A stretch of DNA of 64,000 bases from Hydrogenophilales bacterium (lineage in GTDB: Bacteria; Pseudomonadota; Gammaproteobacteria; Burkholderiales; Thiobacillaceae), in the NCBI GenBank assembly GCA_016195805.1, contig JACPYT010000016.1:1-64000 (forward strand). The letters are read 5' to 3'. The notes under the pieces are model-generated. The model worked only from the letters and a program-made list of their open reading frames with translations. It made no database searches and was not told where the DNA came from. The position numbers and the translations under genes are program-made. Positions 1 to 8,583 of the stretch are shown one piece after another. Within the stretch, counting starts at the first letter, position 1, and the number at the start of each line of letters is the position of its first letter.

Positions 1-1
1 C

Positions 2-304
2 ATCAAAGGCACAGCGGACGCCAGCCAGGAGCAGAGCGCCGGCATCGAGCAGGTCAACCAGGCGGTGGGCCAGATGGACGAGATCACCCAGCAGAATGCT
101 GCGCTGGTGGAACAGGCTGCGGCTGCGGCCGAGAGCCTGCAAGACCAGGCAGCCAAGCTGGCAGATCTGGTGGGCTACTTCACTCTGGTTGAGGGGGGCA
201 ATGCTTCGGCTCGCCCTGCAACAGCAACCCCTTTCCCGCCCGGGGCCACGGATAAGGCTGTAGGCACTGCGCTGATGCGTCAGAAGAAACTGGCCGTCGG
301 GTGA
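2..304 (+). CDS. Methyl-accepting chemotaxis protein, C-terminal end (5' truncated by window)
   Basis: The reading frame is open from base 2 to a TGA at 302-304. It encodes the last hundred residues of a chemoreceptor signalling domain. The heptad-rich stretch with INQAVGQMDEITQQNAALVE-like residues is the distal half of the MCP cytoplasmic coiled coil, where receptors of this class end in a run of Ala and Glu. A low-complexity tail follows (Ala, Pro, Thr), ending KKLAVG. No NWETF-type CheR/CheB tether pentapeptide is present. Sensor and membrane parts lie outside the window. The family assignment is secure; the ligand is unknown. It probably belongs to the same che transcription unit as the downstream cheR. 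Confidence 0.85.
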   Translation: MKGTADASQEQSAGIEQVNQAVGQMDEITQQNAALVEQAAAAAESLQDQAAKLADLVGYFTLVEGGNASARPATATPFPPGATDKAVGTALMRQKKLAVG

Positions 305-317
305 TGATTGATTGATA

Positions 318-345
318 TCGGTCGACTCTTTCAGGAGTCAGCCGA
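318..345 (+). terminator. Possible weak hairpin after the chemoreceptor gene
   Basis: GACTC at 324-328 pairs with GAGTC at 335-339 around a six-base loop, and outer TCGG (318-321) pairs with CCGA (342-345). No T-tract follows, so this may only be a weak or attenuating structure ahead of cheR. The rest of 305-444 shows no clear sigma-28 promoter. Confidence 0.3.
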
Positions 346-444
346 TTGAGCGGTTGTGAAGCGTTGTAGTGTGGTTATACGGGGCTCGGTTTGAACGCGC
401 GTTGGCATTGAGAACGCGATATTGAGTAAAGAAGCAATTTCGAC

Positions 445-1320
445 ATGAAGCCCGCACCCAAGCATTCATCAGATAACACCAAGATATTCGAGTTCACGCC
501 GCGCGATTTTGCCCGGGTGCGGGCCTTGATCTACCGGCAGGCCGGCATCGCGCTGACCGAAAGCAAGCAGGAAATGGTTTACAGTCGGCTGGCGCGCCGC
601 CTGCGGGCAAAGGGCCTGAACACGTTCGAGGAATATCTGGACGGGCTGGAAAGCGGTCGGGACAGCGAGGAGTGGGAGGCTTTCACCAACGCGCTTACCA
701 CCAACCTGACCTCGTTCTTCCGTGAAACACATCACTTTCCGATCCTCGCCGAGCATGTGAAAGCGGTGAGGACACCCGTATCCATCTGGTGCTCGGCCAG
801 TTCGACCGGCGAGGAACCCTATTCGATCGCCATGACGGTATGCGAGGCGTTCGGGACATTGACGCCCCCCGTCAGCATCGTCGCCACCGACATTGATACC
901 AATGTGCTGGAAACAGCGGAAAATGGCGTGTATCCGATCGATCGCATCGACAAGATGGCGCAGGATCGCGTCAAACGCTTTTTCCTGCGGGGCAAGGGAG
1001 ATCGCGCTGGGCAGGTGCGCGTGCGCCCTGAGCTGCGCCAGCTGATCACCTTCAAACCCCTCAATCTGCTGGCGCAGAGCTGGCCGATCAGCGGGCCGTT
1101 CGATGTGATATTTTGCCGCAATGTGATGATTTATTTCGATAAACCGACGCAGGGCACGATTCTCTCGCGGTTTGTCCCGTTGATGAAACCGGAAGGCCTG
1201 CTGTTTGCCGGGCACTCGGAAAACTTCATGTATGCGTCCGATGCGTTCAAACTACGCGGCAAGACGGTGTACGAACTGGAGCACCGTTATCGTGTGGCCA
1301 GCGGCAGGAACAATGCATGA
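445..1320 (+). CDS. cheR: Chemotaxis protein methyltransferase CheR
   Basis: CheR transfers a methyl group from S-adenosylmethionine to glutamates on chemoreceptors, setting adaptation together with CheB. The 291-residue length is usual. An N-terminal helical domain (about residues 10-90, with many Arg/Lys that contact receptor helices) precedes a Rossmann methyltransferase domain. The SAM-binding motif [15 protein letters not shown] lies near residue 114, and [13 protein letters not shown] follows further on, as in the family. The stop overlaps the cheD start by four bases (ATGA), so the two are translationally coupled. The enzyme is cytoplasmic, at receptor arrays. Confidence 0.96.
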   Translation: MKPAPKHSSDNTKIFEFTPRDFARVRALIYRQAGIALTESKQEMVYSRLARRLRAKGLNTFEEYLDGLESGRDSEEWEAFTNALTTNLTSFFRETHHFPILAEHVKAVRTPVSIWCSASSTGEEPYSIAMTVCEAFGTLTPPVSIVATDIDTNVLETAENGVYPIDRIDKMAQDRVKRFFLRGKGDRAGQVRVRPELRQLITFKPLNLLAQSWPISGPFDVIFCRNVMIYFDKPTQGTILSRFVPLMKPEGLLFAGHSENFMYASDAFKLRGKTVYELEHRYRVASGRNNA

Positions 1321-1925
1321 ACCCCGCCATCGAAGAACAGCTTGCGACCAATCTGTATTACGACCGCACCTTCGACTGCGAGGCCGCCAAGATTTTGCCT
1401 GGCGAGTATTACTTTACCAATCAGCCCATGCTCATCGTCACCGTACTCGGTTCCTGCGTGGCGGCGTGCATCCGCGACAAGGTCTCGGGAATTGGCGGAA
1501 TGAATCATTTCATGCTGCCGGACGGCGGCGGGGATCCCGGCAATCCGATGTCGGCATCGATGCGCTATGGCGCATATGCGATGGAGGTGCTGATCAACCA
1601 GCTTCTCAAGGCGGGCGCCCGGCGCGAAAACCTCGAGGCCAAGGTGTTCGGCGGGGGCAATGTCCTGCGCGGCTTTACCAGCATGAACGTGGGGGAACGC
1701 AATGCCCAGTTCGTGCGCGACTTCCTGCGGGCGGAAAACATCCGCGTGGTGGCGGAGGACCTGAACGACGTGCATCCGCGCAAGGTGTATTTCTTTCCGC
1801 AGACAGGCAAGGTCCTCGTGAAGAAGCTCAAGCAACTCAACAACTACACTTTGGTGAAGCGCGAGCAGGACTACGCGAGCCGGCTCAAGACAAACGAGGT
1901 GGTCGGCGAGATCGATCTGTTCTGA
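1317..1925 (+). CDS. cheD: Chemoreceptor glutamine deamidase CheD
   Basis: CheD deamidates specific receptor glutamines to glutamates and in some bacteria modulates CheC or receptor activity. The 202-residue protein shows the family core: [11 protein letters not shown] with the catalytic Cys, then [12 protein letters not shown] with the catalytic His, then KVFGGGNVL. The Cys-His-Thr site is therefore intact. The length slightly exceeds the 160-200 typical of the family because of an N-terminal segment. The start overlaps the cheR stop (ATGA). cheB follows 35 bases downstream, so receptor methylation, demethylation and deamidation enzymes are made together. Confidence 0.95.
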   Translation: MNPAIEEQLATNLYYDRTFDCEAAKILPGEYYFTNQPMLIVTVLGSCVAACIRDKVSGIGGMNHFMLPDGGGDPGNPMSASMRYGAYAMEVLINQLLKAGARRENLEAKVFGGGNVLRGFTSMNVGERNAQFVRDFLRAENIRVVAEDLNDVHPRKVYFFPQTGKVLVKKLKQLNNYTLVKREQDYASRLKTNEVVGEIDLF

Positions 1926-1960
1926 TCGCCGGCCGGTACGACGCCAGGAAAGCAAGCATC

Positions 1961-3031
1961 ATGAAAATCAAGGTTCTAATCGTGGATGATTCGGCGCTGA
2001 TTCGCGGCGTAATGAAGGAAATCATCAACAGCCAGCCGGACATGGAGGTGGTGGGCGTGGCCCCCGATCCGTTGGCGGCACGCGATCTGATCAAACTGAC
2101 CAACCCGGACGTCCTCACGCTGGATGTGGAAATGCCGAAGATGGACGGCCTGGAGTTCCTGGAAAAACTGATGCGCTTGCGTCCGATGCCGGTGCTCATG
2201 GTGTCGTCGCTGACCGAACGCGGTTCCGAGATCACCATGCGCGCCCTGGAGCTGGGGGCGGTCGATTTCGTCACCAAGCCCAAGATATCGATCCAGAGCG
2301 GCATGCTGGAATACACCGATGTCATCGCGGAGAAAATCCGCATCGCCGCCCGTGCCAGGATCAAGCCGCGTACGCTGCCGTCCCACGGGCAGGCCGCCGC
2401 CGGCGAGCTGGCACCGTTGCGCAACCCGTTCACCAGCAGCGAAAAGCTGATCATCATCGGCGCATCCACCGGCGGAACCGAAGCCATCAAGGATTTCCTG
2501 ATCCAGCTGCCATCCGATTGCCCCGGCATCCTGATTACCCAGCACATGCCGGAAGGCTTTACGCGCTCGTTCGCCAACCGGCTCGACAAGCTGTGTAAGA
2601 TTTCCGTCAAGGAAGCAGAGGGAGGCGAACGCGTGCTGCCCGGCCATGCCTATCTCGCACCAGGGCATTCCCACCTGCTGCTGGTGCGCAGCGGCGCCAA
2701 CTACATGACCAAGCTCGACCAGGGGCCGCCGGTCAACCGTCATCGCCCCTCCGTCGATGTCCTGTTTCATTCGGCGGCGGTCAGTGCGGGCAAGAATGCG
2801 GTCGGCGTCATCCTCACCGGGATGGGCAAGGACGGCGCGGCGGGGATGCTGGAAATGAAAAAGGCCGGCGCCTACAACCTGGCGCAGGACGAAGCGTCGT
2901 GCGTGGTGTTCGGCATGCCCAAGGAAGCCATCGCCATCGGCGCCACGCATGACGTGGGCCCTCTGCATGAATTGCCGGGACGGGTGATGGAGTTCTTTGC
3001 TGCGCATGGCAACCGTGCGATGCGGGTGTAA
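1961..3031 (+). CDS. cheB: Chemotaxis response regulator protein-glutamate methylesterase CheB
   Basis: CheB removes receptor methyl groups and deamidates receptor glutamines when phosphorylated by CheA. The 356-residue protein has a receiver domain (residues 1-120, acidic DD at 9-10, phospho-acceptor D55) and a C-terminal methylesterase domain. The catalytic triad is visible as S169 (GASTGG), H195 (TQHMPEGF) and D291 (GMGKDGA), the order and spacing known for the family. The ATG at 1961 is chosen because it begins the receiver domain. The frame is open well upstream into cheD, but that part is only an overlap. Feedback from CheA phosphorylation is expected. Confidence 0.96.
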   Translation: MKIKVLIVDDSALIRGVMKEIINSQPDMEVVGVAPDPLAARDLIKLTNPDVLTLDVEMPKMDGLEFLEKLMRLRPMPVLMVSSLTERGSEITMRALELGAVDFVTKPKISIQSGMLEYTDVIAEKIRIAARARIKPRTLPSHGQAAAGELAPLRNPFTSSEKLIIIGASTGGTEAIKDFLIQLPSDCPGILITQHMPEGFTRSFANRLDKLCKISVKEAEGGERVLPGHAYLAPGHSHLLLVRSGANYMTKLDQGPPVNRHRPSVDVLFHSAAVSAGKNAVGVILTGMGKDGAAGMLEMKKAGAYNLAQDEASCVVFGMPKEAIAIGATHDVGPLHELPGRVMEFFAAHGNRAMRV

Positions 3032-3069
3032 AGGTCCGTTCGGACCAGTTGTCCGGGCGGGTTTCCTGC

Positions 3070-3096
3070 TTAAGTTTGGCGCTGCAATGCCGATTA
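3070..3096 (+). promoter_or_regulatory. Sigma-28 (FliA) promoter for cheYZ
   Basis: TTAAGTTT (3070-3077), an 11-base spacer and GCCGATTA (3089-3096) match the FliA consensus TAAAGTTT-N11-GCCGATAA at 14 of 16 positions with exact spacing. Transcription would begin about 30 bases before the cheY start at 3133. This separates cheYZ, as a late flagellar unit, from cheR-D-B. Confidence 0.85.
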
Positions 3097-3132
3097 ACCC
3101 AGTAACAATGAACTGTATCAATGGAGTACTGC

Positions 3133-3531
3133 ATGGCCGATCCGAACACGAAATTCCTGGTTGTTGACGACTTCTCCACGATGCGCCGCATTGTGCGCAA
3201 TCTGCTCAAGGAACTGGGTTACTCCAACGTCGAGGAAGCCGAAGATGGCGCCGACGGCCTGGCCAAGCTGCGGGCCGGGAACTTCGATTTCGTCGTGTCC
3301 GACTGGAACATGCCCAACATGGATGGCCTCACCATGCTGCAGAACATCCGGGCCGATGCGGCGCTGTCCAAGCTGCCGGTCCTGATGGTCACCGCCGAAG
3401 CCAAGAAGGAAAACATCATCGCCGCCGCGCAGGCCGGTGCCAACGGCTATGTGGTGAAGCCCTTCACCGCGGCCACCCTCGACGAGAAGCTCTCGAAGAT
3501 ATTCGAAAAACTAGAAAAAGCAGGAGCCTGA
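3133..3531 (+). CDS. cheY: Chemotaxis response regulator CheY
   Basis: Single-domain receiver that, when phosphorylated by CheA, binds FliM and changes flagellar rotation. The 132 residues carry D12-D13, phospho-acceptor D57, T87 and K109, the same numbering as in Escherichia coli CheY. The ATG at 3133 (MADPNTK) is preferred over the in-frame ATG at 3121 because a GGAG ribosome site sits six bases before it. A FliA-type promoter lies just upstream. cheZ begins two bases after the stop. Confidence 0.96.
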   Translation: MADPNTKFLVVDDFSTMRRIVRNLLKELGYSNVEEAEDGADGLAKLRAGNFDFVVSDWNMPNMDGLTMLQNIRADAALSKLPVLMVTAEAKKENIIAAAQAGANGYVVKPFTAATLDEKLSKIFEKLEKAGA

Positions 3532-3532
3532 C

Positions 3533-4228
3533 TTGGATACGCAATTCGTCGGCTCCGCTGCGTGCGCCACACAGGGCGTGTCCGCCCCCGTGCAACCCGC
3601 CGCCAATGTCGGCGAGGCATGCGAATCGGACGAGATGCTGGCGCGGGTCGGCCAGATTACCCGGACCCTGCATGACAGCCTGCGCGAGCTGGGCCTGGAC
3701 AAGGTGCTGGAAAAGGCGACGACCGAGATTCCCGATGTCCGCGAACGCCTCAATTACGTGGCGCGCATGACCGAACAGGCGGCGCAACGCGTGCTCAACG
3801 CCACCGATACCGCCATTCCCTTGCAGGAGCGGATCGACGCGGGTGCCGACGAAATTCTGAACGGCTGGCAGACCACCTTCAAGGCGCCCTTTTCGGAAGC
3901 CAATTATCGCGACATGGCGACCATGACCATGCAATGCCTGGCGGATATGCGCAATGACACCAGCGCAACCAAGCAGCAGTTGCTGGATATCATGATGGCA
4001 CAGGATTTTCAGGACCTCACCGGCCAGGTGATCCGCAAGGTGACCGACCTGGCGCATAACCTGGAGCAGCAGCTGGTGCAGCTGCTGATCGACTATGCGC
4101 CGGCGGAGGTGAAGCGGGAATCCAGCAGCGGCCTGCTCAACGGCCCGCAGATCAATCCCACGAACAAGAACGACGTGGTGGCCGACCAGAGCCAGGTGGA
4201 CGACCTGCTCGACAGTCTCGGTTTCTGA
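3533..4228 (+). CDS. cheZ: CheY-phosphate phosphatase CheZ
   Basis: CheZ dephosphorylates CheY-P to end the motor signal. The 231-residue protein is largely helical, as expected of the four-helix-bundle dimer. It holds the diagnostic MAQDFQDLTGQVI segment with catalytic D161 and Q165. Its C-terminus, QVDDLLDSLGF, is the CheY-tethering peptide. The start is TTG at 3533, two bases after the cheY stop; no better ATG keeps the N-terminal helices. A short hairpin (TGCAGG/CCTGCA, 4261-4276) lies between this gene and convergent fliR but has no adjacent T-run, so termination there is uncertain. Confidence 0.94.
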   Translation: MDTQFVGSAACATQGVSAPVQPAANVGEACESDEMLARVGQITRTLHDSLRELGLDKVLEKATTEIPDVRERLNYVARMTEQAAQRVLNATDTAIPLQERIDAGADEILNGWQTTFKAPFSEANYRDMATMTMQCLADMRNDTSATKQQLLDIMMAQDFQDLTGQVIRKVTDLAHNLEQQLVQLLIDYAPAEVKRESSSGLLNGPQINPTNKNDVVADQSQVDDLLDSLGF

Positions 4229-4296
4229 CCGCTACACCAATCAAGGTGCAAGGCCCGGGCTGCAGGGGGATTCCTGCATCCTGGCGCTTGCATTTT

Positions 4297-5082
4297 TTAT
4301 GGGCGTAGCGTTCGGATGACCAGATGGGTGGCCTCGAACCCGTTCTGGAAGATGTGTTCAAGCTGGGGGGTGAAATAGGGCAGGGTGATGTCCAGCGCAA
4401 TCAGTCCCACCCCCAGGGTGATCGGAAAGCCGATTGCAAAGATGTTGAGCTGGGGCGCCGAGCGCGTGAGGATGCCGAGTGCCAGGTTGGTCATCAGCAG
4501 GATGGCGATCAGCGGCAGGGCCAGTTGCAGGCCGACGGAGAACACGATGGAGCCGTATCCGGCAACCGTGTAGAACCCTGCGGCAGCCAGCGGTTGCGGG
4601 TTGATGGGCAGGCTCTTGAAGCTTTCGGCCAGCACGCCCAGCAACAGCAGATGCGCGTTGACCGCCAGGAACAGCAGCGTCGCCAGGAGATTGAAGAACT
4701 GGGCGATAACCAGCGTCTGGCCGGCACTCTGCGGGTCGAAGAAGGTCGCGAACCCCAGGCCCATCTGCAGGCCGACGATTTCGCCCGCCGCCTCGACCGC
4801 GGCGAACACGACGCGCATGATGAAGCCGATCGCCATGCCGATGAGGAGTTGCTGGACCAGGATGAGCAGCCCCTGCCAGGAGCCCAGTCCCACATCGGGC
4901 ATGGGCGGCAGGGTGGGCGCGACGATCAGGGCGATGAACACGCCCAGGCCGATCTTGACGCGCCGGGGCACGGAGGTGTGGGCGAACACCGGCGCCAGCA
5001 TGATCAGACCGAGTATGCGGGTGAGGGGCCAGATGAAGCTGATCAGCCAGGCATTGAGCTGGGCATCGGTGAGGCTGATCAT
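4297..5082 (-). CDS. fliR: Flagellar biosynthetic protein FliR
   Basis: FliR is an integral inner-membrane part of the flagellar type III export gate, packed with FliP and FliQ. The 261-residue protein has several hydrophobic helices, beginning with a segment near residues 10-35 (LISFIWPLTRILGLIMLAP). It also has the family hallmark of aromatic and Gly-rich helices around GLQMGLGFATFFDPQSAGQT. It is the last gene of the long minus-strand flagellar operon, 15 bases after fliQ, and is convergent with cheZ. Confidence 0.95.
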   Translation of the reverse strand: MISLTDAQLNAWLISFIWPLTRILGLIMLAPVFAHTSVPRRVKIGLGVFIALIVAPTLPPMPDVGLGSWQGLLILVQQLLIGMAIGFIMRVVFAAVEAAGEIVGLQMGLGFATFFDPQSAGQTLVIAQFFNLLATLLFLAVNAHLLLLGVLAESFKSLPINPQPLAAAGFYTVAGYGSIVFSVGLQLALPLIAILLMTNLALGILTRSAPQLNIFAIGFPITLGVGLIALDITLPYFTPQLEHIFQNGFEATHLVIRTLRP

Positions 5083-5097
5083 GGACGCTTGACGGAA

Positions 5098-5367
5098 CTA
5101 GCCGACCATACCGGGCAGGTCGGTCAACACCCGTCGCATGTAGTCGGTCATGACCGTCAGCATCCACGGCCCGGCGATGGCGAAAGTGGCGAGCACCGCG
5201 ATGATCTTGGGAATGAACGAGAGGCTGGCATCGTTGATCTGCGTGGCGGCCTGAAAGATGCTGACGATCAGGCCGACCACCAGGGTGACCAGCAGGACAG
5301 GGGAGGCCACCAGGATGGTCATTTCCATGGCCGTGCGGCCCAGGGTCATTACGCTTTCGGGCGTCAT
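5098..5367 (-). CDS. fliQ: Flagellar biosynthetic protein FliQ
   Basis: Small export-gate membrane protein forming part of the FliPQR pore. At 89 residues it has the usual length. Two transmembrane helices are visible (about residues 14-40 and 52-75) joined by the conserved loop FQAATQINDASLSFIPKI. The start at 5367 (MTPESVMTLG) matches family N-termini. An in-frame ATG 33 bases further upstream would overlap the fliP coding region and is less likely. It lies 13 bases after fliP and 15 before fliR. Confidence 0.95.
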   Translation of the reverse strand: MTPESVMTLGRTAMEMTILVASPVLLVTLVVGLIVSIFQAATQINDASLSFIPKIIAVLATFAIAGPWMLTVMTDYMRRVLTDLPGMVG

Positions 5368-5380
5368 GGCAAATGCTCCG

Positions 5381-6139
5381 TCAGTAAAAGCTTTGTGCAA
5401 GCGAACCCAGCAGCAGATTCCAGCCGTCCACCAGGACGAACAGGATGAGCTTGAAGGGCAGCGAAACGATGGCGGGCGACACCATCATCATCCCCATCGC
5501 CATGAGGATGCTGGCGACGACCATGTCGATGATGAGGAAGGGGATGAACACGGCAAAGCCGATCTGGAAGGCGGTCTTCAGTTCGCTGGTGATGTAGGCC
5601 GGGATCAGCACGCGCATCGGCACATCGGCGGAGGTCTTCGGCGGCGCCGAGCCCGACATCTTCACGAACAGCGCGAGATCGGTCTCGCGCGTCTGCTTCA
5701 GCATGAATGCGCGCAGCGGGACGGCGCCCTTGTCGAGTGCCTCGCCCATCTGGATGCGGTTCTCGGACAGCGGCTGATAGGCGTCGACGTAGATCTTGTC
5801 CAGCGTGGGCCCCATCACGAACAGGGTCAGGAATAGCGCCAGGCCGATCATCACCTGGTTGGGCGGCGACGACTGGGTGCCCAGCGCATGGCGCAGCAAT
5901 GACAGCACGATGATGATGCGGGTGAAGCTGGTCATCATCAGCAGCGCGGCCGGCAGGAAGGACAGCGAGGTGAGCAGCAGCAGGGTTTGCAGGCTCAGCG
6001 TGTAGGTCTGGCCGCCGCCGCTGGGGGTGCTGGTGAAGGCCGGCAGTCCCGCGCCCTGGGCCAGCGCCAGGGTTGGCAGCAGCAAAGCGGCCAGCACGAA
6101 GAACGCATGCATCATGCGGCGATGCAGCTTATTTTCCAC
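5381..6139 (-). CDS. fliP: Flagellar biosynthetic protein FliP
   Basis: Core subunit of the flagellar export gate. The N-terminus carries a cleavable-type signal sequence ending LALAQG, typical of FliP. Family segments follow ([22 protein letters not shown], read in parts; [20 protein letters not shown]) with four membrane helices. I place the start at a GTG (6139) overlapping the fliO stop, because a GGGGG ribosome site lies nine bases before it. An ATG at 6115 beginning directly at the signal peptide (MMHAFF) would give 244 residues and is a fair alternative. Confidence 0.94.
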   Translation of the reverse strand: MENKLHRRMMHAFFVLAALLLPTLALAQGAGLPAFTSTPSGGGQTYTLSLQTLLLLTSLSFLPAALLMMTSFTRIIIVLSLLRHALGTQSSPPNQVMIGLALFLTLFVMGPTLDKIYVDAYQPLSENRIQMGEALDKGAVPLRAFMLKQTRETDLALFVKMSGSAPPKTSADVPMRVLIPAYITSELKTAFQIGFAVFIPFLIIDMVVASILMAMGMMMVSPAIVSLPFKLILFVLVDGWNLLLGSLAQSFY

Positions 6140-6566
6140 GGCGCTTGTCCCCCAATGGGGATTTCTCGATCAGGTGTTGCAAGCCTGCCGCAAAGCTGGC
6201 GTTGAGGCTGGGCGCGGCCGGTGACTGGATTTCACAGCGGGGCAGGGTCATCAGTGCGTTGACGCTACCGGGTGCCACGCCCACCACCAGCCACGATTCG
6301 CCCACCTCGACCACGACGACGCGCTCGCGCGCACCGACGGACGCGCTGCTGATCACCTGCAGCACACTGGACGTGCCGCCGCGGGTGACGCCGAAGCGTT
6401 TGGCGACCCAGGCGGTGGCTGCAATCAGCAGCAATACTGCGACGAGGCCGATGAAGACCTGAAGCAGGCTGCCGGCGGCAGACACGGCAGGGGCCGGCGC
6501 AGTGGCATTGGCTGCGTGCGCCAGCAGCGGGAGGCTCGACATGACGGCCGCAACAACCCGTTTCAT
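6129..6566 (-). CDS. fliO: Flagellar biosynthetic protein FliO
   Basis: FliO is a small, poorly conserved membrane protein that helps assemble the FliP ring. The 145-residue protein has an N-terminal signal-like helix. A second hydrophobic segment follows (about residues 30-53, [17 protein letters not shown]), then a cytoplasmic FliO domain with [20 protein letters not shown]. The position between fliN and fliP supports the assignment. The start ATG overlaps the fliN stop by four bases, and the end overlaps the fliP start by eleven. Confidence 0.9.
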   Translation of the reverse strand: MKRVVAAVMSSLPLLAHAANATAPAPAVSAAGSLLQVFIGLVAVLLLIAATAWVAKRFGVTRGGTSSVLQVISSASVGARERVVVVEVGESWLVVGVAPGSVNALMTLPRCEIQSPAAPSLNASFAAGLQHLIEKSPLGDKRRGK

Positions 6567-6958
6567 TTGTTGAGTTTCCGAATCCGTTCGGCAGGGGTGA
6601 TGATGTCGGTGAGGCGCACGCCGAACTTGTCGTTCACCACCACCACTTCGCCCTGGGCGATCAGGCAGCCGTTGACGAGCACGTCCATCGGCTCGCCCGC
6701 CAGGCCGTCGAGTTCGACCACCGATCCCTGCGCCAACTGCAGCAGGTTCTTGATCGCGATCTTGGTGCGCCCGAGTTCCACGGTCAGCAGCACCGGGATA
6801 TCCAGAATGAAGTCGATGTCCTTGGCCAGTCCGCCCGATGCGGCGGAGCCCGACAGATCCTGGAAGACCGCCGGACTCGGTGTGGCGGGAATCGCCTGTT
6901 CGGCCATCGCGGCCGCCCAGTCGTCCTCGGCGATGGTTTGGGTAATGTCTTCAGGCAT
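6563..6958 (-). CDS. fliN: Flagellar motor switch protein FliN
   Basis: FliN forms the bulk of the C-ring at the base of the flagellum and helps dock the export ATPase through FliH. The 131 residues comprise an acidic N-terminal region with coil character and a C-terminal SpoA domain (about residues 55-130). That domain carries the hallmark DIPVLLTVELGRTK and EPMDVLVNG. The ATG at 6958 is chosen because an AGGAG site lies six bases before it. It overlaps the fliM end by eight bases. Confidence 0.95.
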   Translation of the reverse strand: MPEDITQTIAEDDWAAAMAEQAIPATPSPAVFQDLSGSAASGGLAKDIDFILDIPVLLTVELGRTKIAIKNLLQLAQGSVVELDGLAGEPMDVLVNGCLIAQGEVVVVNDKFGVRLTDIITPAERIRKLNK

Positions 6959-7955
6959 GTTGATCTCCTGTTTGCGGCTCGCCCGCACTGGTCGACAGCA
7001 ATTTTTCGACCCGCAGGGTGTATTGACCGTTGAATTTTCCGTAGGCGCATTCCATGACCGGGACGCCGTCCACCTTGGCCTCGATCGTTTCCGGAATGTC
7101 GAGCGGGATGATGTCGCCCACCTTCATGTCGACGATGTCGCGCAGGCTGACAGGCGCCGTGCCGAGATCGGCGACGATCTCGACTTCCGCCATCTGGACC
7201 TGCTGGCGCATGAGACGGATCCAGCGCTTGTCGACTTCCAGGTTCTCGGCCTGCAGGGCACTGGTGAGCAGATCCTTGATCGGCTCGATCATCGAATACG
7301 GCATGCACATGTGCATCTCGCCGCTGATCTGGCCGAGTTCGATGGCGAAGGTGACCGCTACCACCACTTCGTTGGGCGTGGCGATGTTGGCGAACTGGGT
7401 GTTCATTTCCGAGCGGATGAACTCGAATTCGATCGGGTAGACCGGCTCCCAGGATTTCGAGTAGGCCTCGAACACGATGTTCAGGATGCGCTGGATGATG
7501 CGGTGCTCGGTCTGGGTGAAGTCGCGCCCTTCGACCCGGGTATGGAAGCGCCCGTCGCCGCCGAACAGATTGTCGACCATGAGGAAGACCAGGTCGGGGT
7601 TGAAGATCATCAGGGCGGTGCCGCGCAGCGGTTTGAACTGTACCAGGTTGAGGTTGGTGGGCACCACCAGGTTGCGGATGAACTCGCTGTATTTCGACAC
7701 CCGTACCGGGCCGACCGAGATTTCCACCCCGCGCCGCAGGAAATTGTAGAGACCGATGCGGAGCAGACGCGCGAATCGCTCGTTGATGATCTCGAGCGTC
7801 GGCATCCGGCCGCGCACGATGCGTTCCTGCGTGGCGAGGTTGTAGGGCCGTACGCCTGAGAAATCGTCCGATTCGGCCGGCGTATCGTCGACTTCGCCGG
7901 TCACGCCTTTCAACAGCGCGTCGACTTCGTCCTGCGAGAGAAAGTTGTCGGCCAT
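6951..7955 (-). CDS. fliM: Flagellar motor switch protein FliM
   Basis: FliM is the CheY-P receptor in the switch complex. The 334-residue length is usual. The extreme N-terminus has the CheY-binding peptide FLSQDEVDALLKG. A CheC-like middle domain (about 50-235, containing the GGDGRF loop that contacts FliG) follows, then a C-terminal SpoA domain (about 250-325). It sits 13 bases after fliL and overlaps fliN. Confidence 0.96.
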   Translation of the reverse strand: MADNFLSQDEVDALLKGVTGEVDDTPAESDDFSGVRPYNLATQERIVRGRMPTLEIINERFARLLRIGLYNFLRRGVEISVGPVRVSKYSEFIRNLVVPTNLNLVQFKPLRGTALMIFNPDLVFLMVDNLFGGDGRFHTRVEGRDFTQTEHRIIQRILNIVFEAYSKSWEPVYPIEFEFIRSEMNTQFANIATPNEVVVAVTFAIELGQISGEMHMCMPYSMIEPIKDLLTSALQAENLEVDKRWIRLMRQQVQMAEVEIVADLGTAPVSLRDIVDMKVGDIIPLDIPETIEAKVDGVPVMECAYGKFNGQYTLRVEKLLSTSAGEPQTGDQHA

Positions 7956-7968
7956 GGACGGTGTCTTC

Positions 7969-8457
7969 TTACTGGATCACGAACGTGGTGAACAGCACGT
8001 CGTCCACTTGTTGCGGTTTGCCGTTGGGATCGAACGGCTGCTTGACCTGCGCCAGGATTTCCTGCGCCAGCTTTTTCTTGTCTGCGGCCGTGGCCAGCTC
8101 GTCGGCCTGCTTGCTGGAGAGCAGGGTCAGCAGGCGGCTGCGGACACGCGGCATATGCACCTTGATAGCATCGGCCTGGGAGGCGTCGGCCACTTGCAAG
8201 GTGATGTCGGTCTGCAGAAACTGCTCGGCGCCCTGGAGATTGACGGTGAAGGTGTCAAGCGGCAGGTACACCGGCACTTTCGGCGCTTCGGCCGTCTTGG
8301 TGTCATGACCACCCTGCATGAAAAACCACGCGCCTGCGCCGCCGCCCAGCAGTATCACGAGGGCGCCCACGACGACGAAGAGCTTTTTCTTCGATTTCCT
8401 GGCTGGGGCAGCTTGCTCAGCTTCGACGACTTCGACAGGTACAGCAGGTGCGGCCAT
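7969..8457 (-). CDS. fliL: Flagellar basal body-associated protein FliL
   Basis: FliL is a single-pass membrane protein that rings the stators and supports torque or surface sensing. The 162 residues have a short cytoplasmic Ala/Pro-rich tail, a KKKLF basic patch and one transmembrane helix (about residues 26-46). A periplasmic stomatin-like domain follows, with YLPLDTFTVNL near its start. Upstream, 8458-8583 is a 126-base gap after fliK. It may hold a secondary promoter, but I could not identify convincing boxes. Confidence 0.93.
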   Translation of the reverse strand: MAAPAVPVEVVEAEQAAPARKSKKKLFVVVGALVILLGGGAGAWFFMQGGHDTKTAEAPKVPVYLPLDTFTVNLQGAEQFLQTDITLQVADASQADAIKVHMPRVRSRLLTLLSSKQADELATAADKKKLAQEILAQVKQPFDPNGKPQQVDDVLFTTFVIQ

Positions 8458-8583
8458 TGATGCTTTCCTCTATAGGGGAAATGGGGGGCAGATGGTTGTC
8501 ATTATCGAAAGAAACACGCGTCTTCGATTCCGTAAAAAGAGGGGGAAAAGGGACGCATATCGTTCGATGCCGGGTTGTCCGGG

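Noticed and set aside
1205-1960. Open frame running through cheD in the frame of cheB
   Set aside because: Only the part from 1961 matches CheB. The upstream part is an out-of-frame overlap with cheD, rich in Arg.
4324-5448. Plus-strand open frame of over 370 codons across fliR and fliQ
   Set aside because: Antisense to clear fliR/fliQ genes, with Asp/Gly/Gln-rich composition and no domain.
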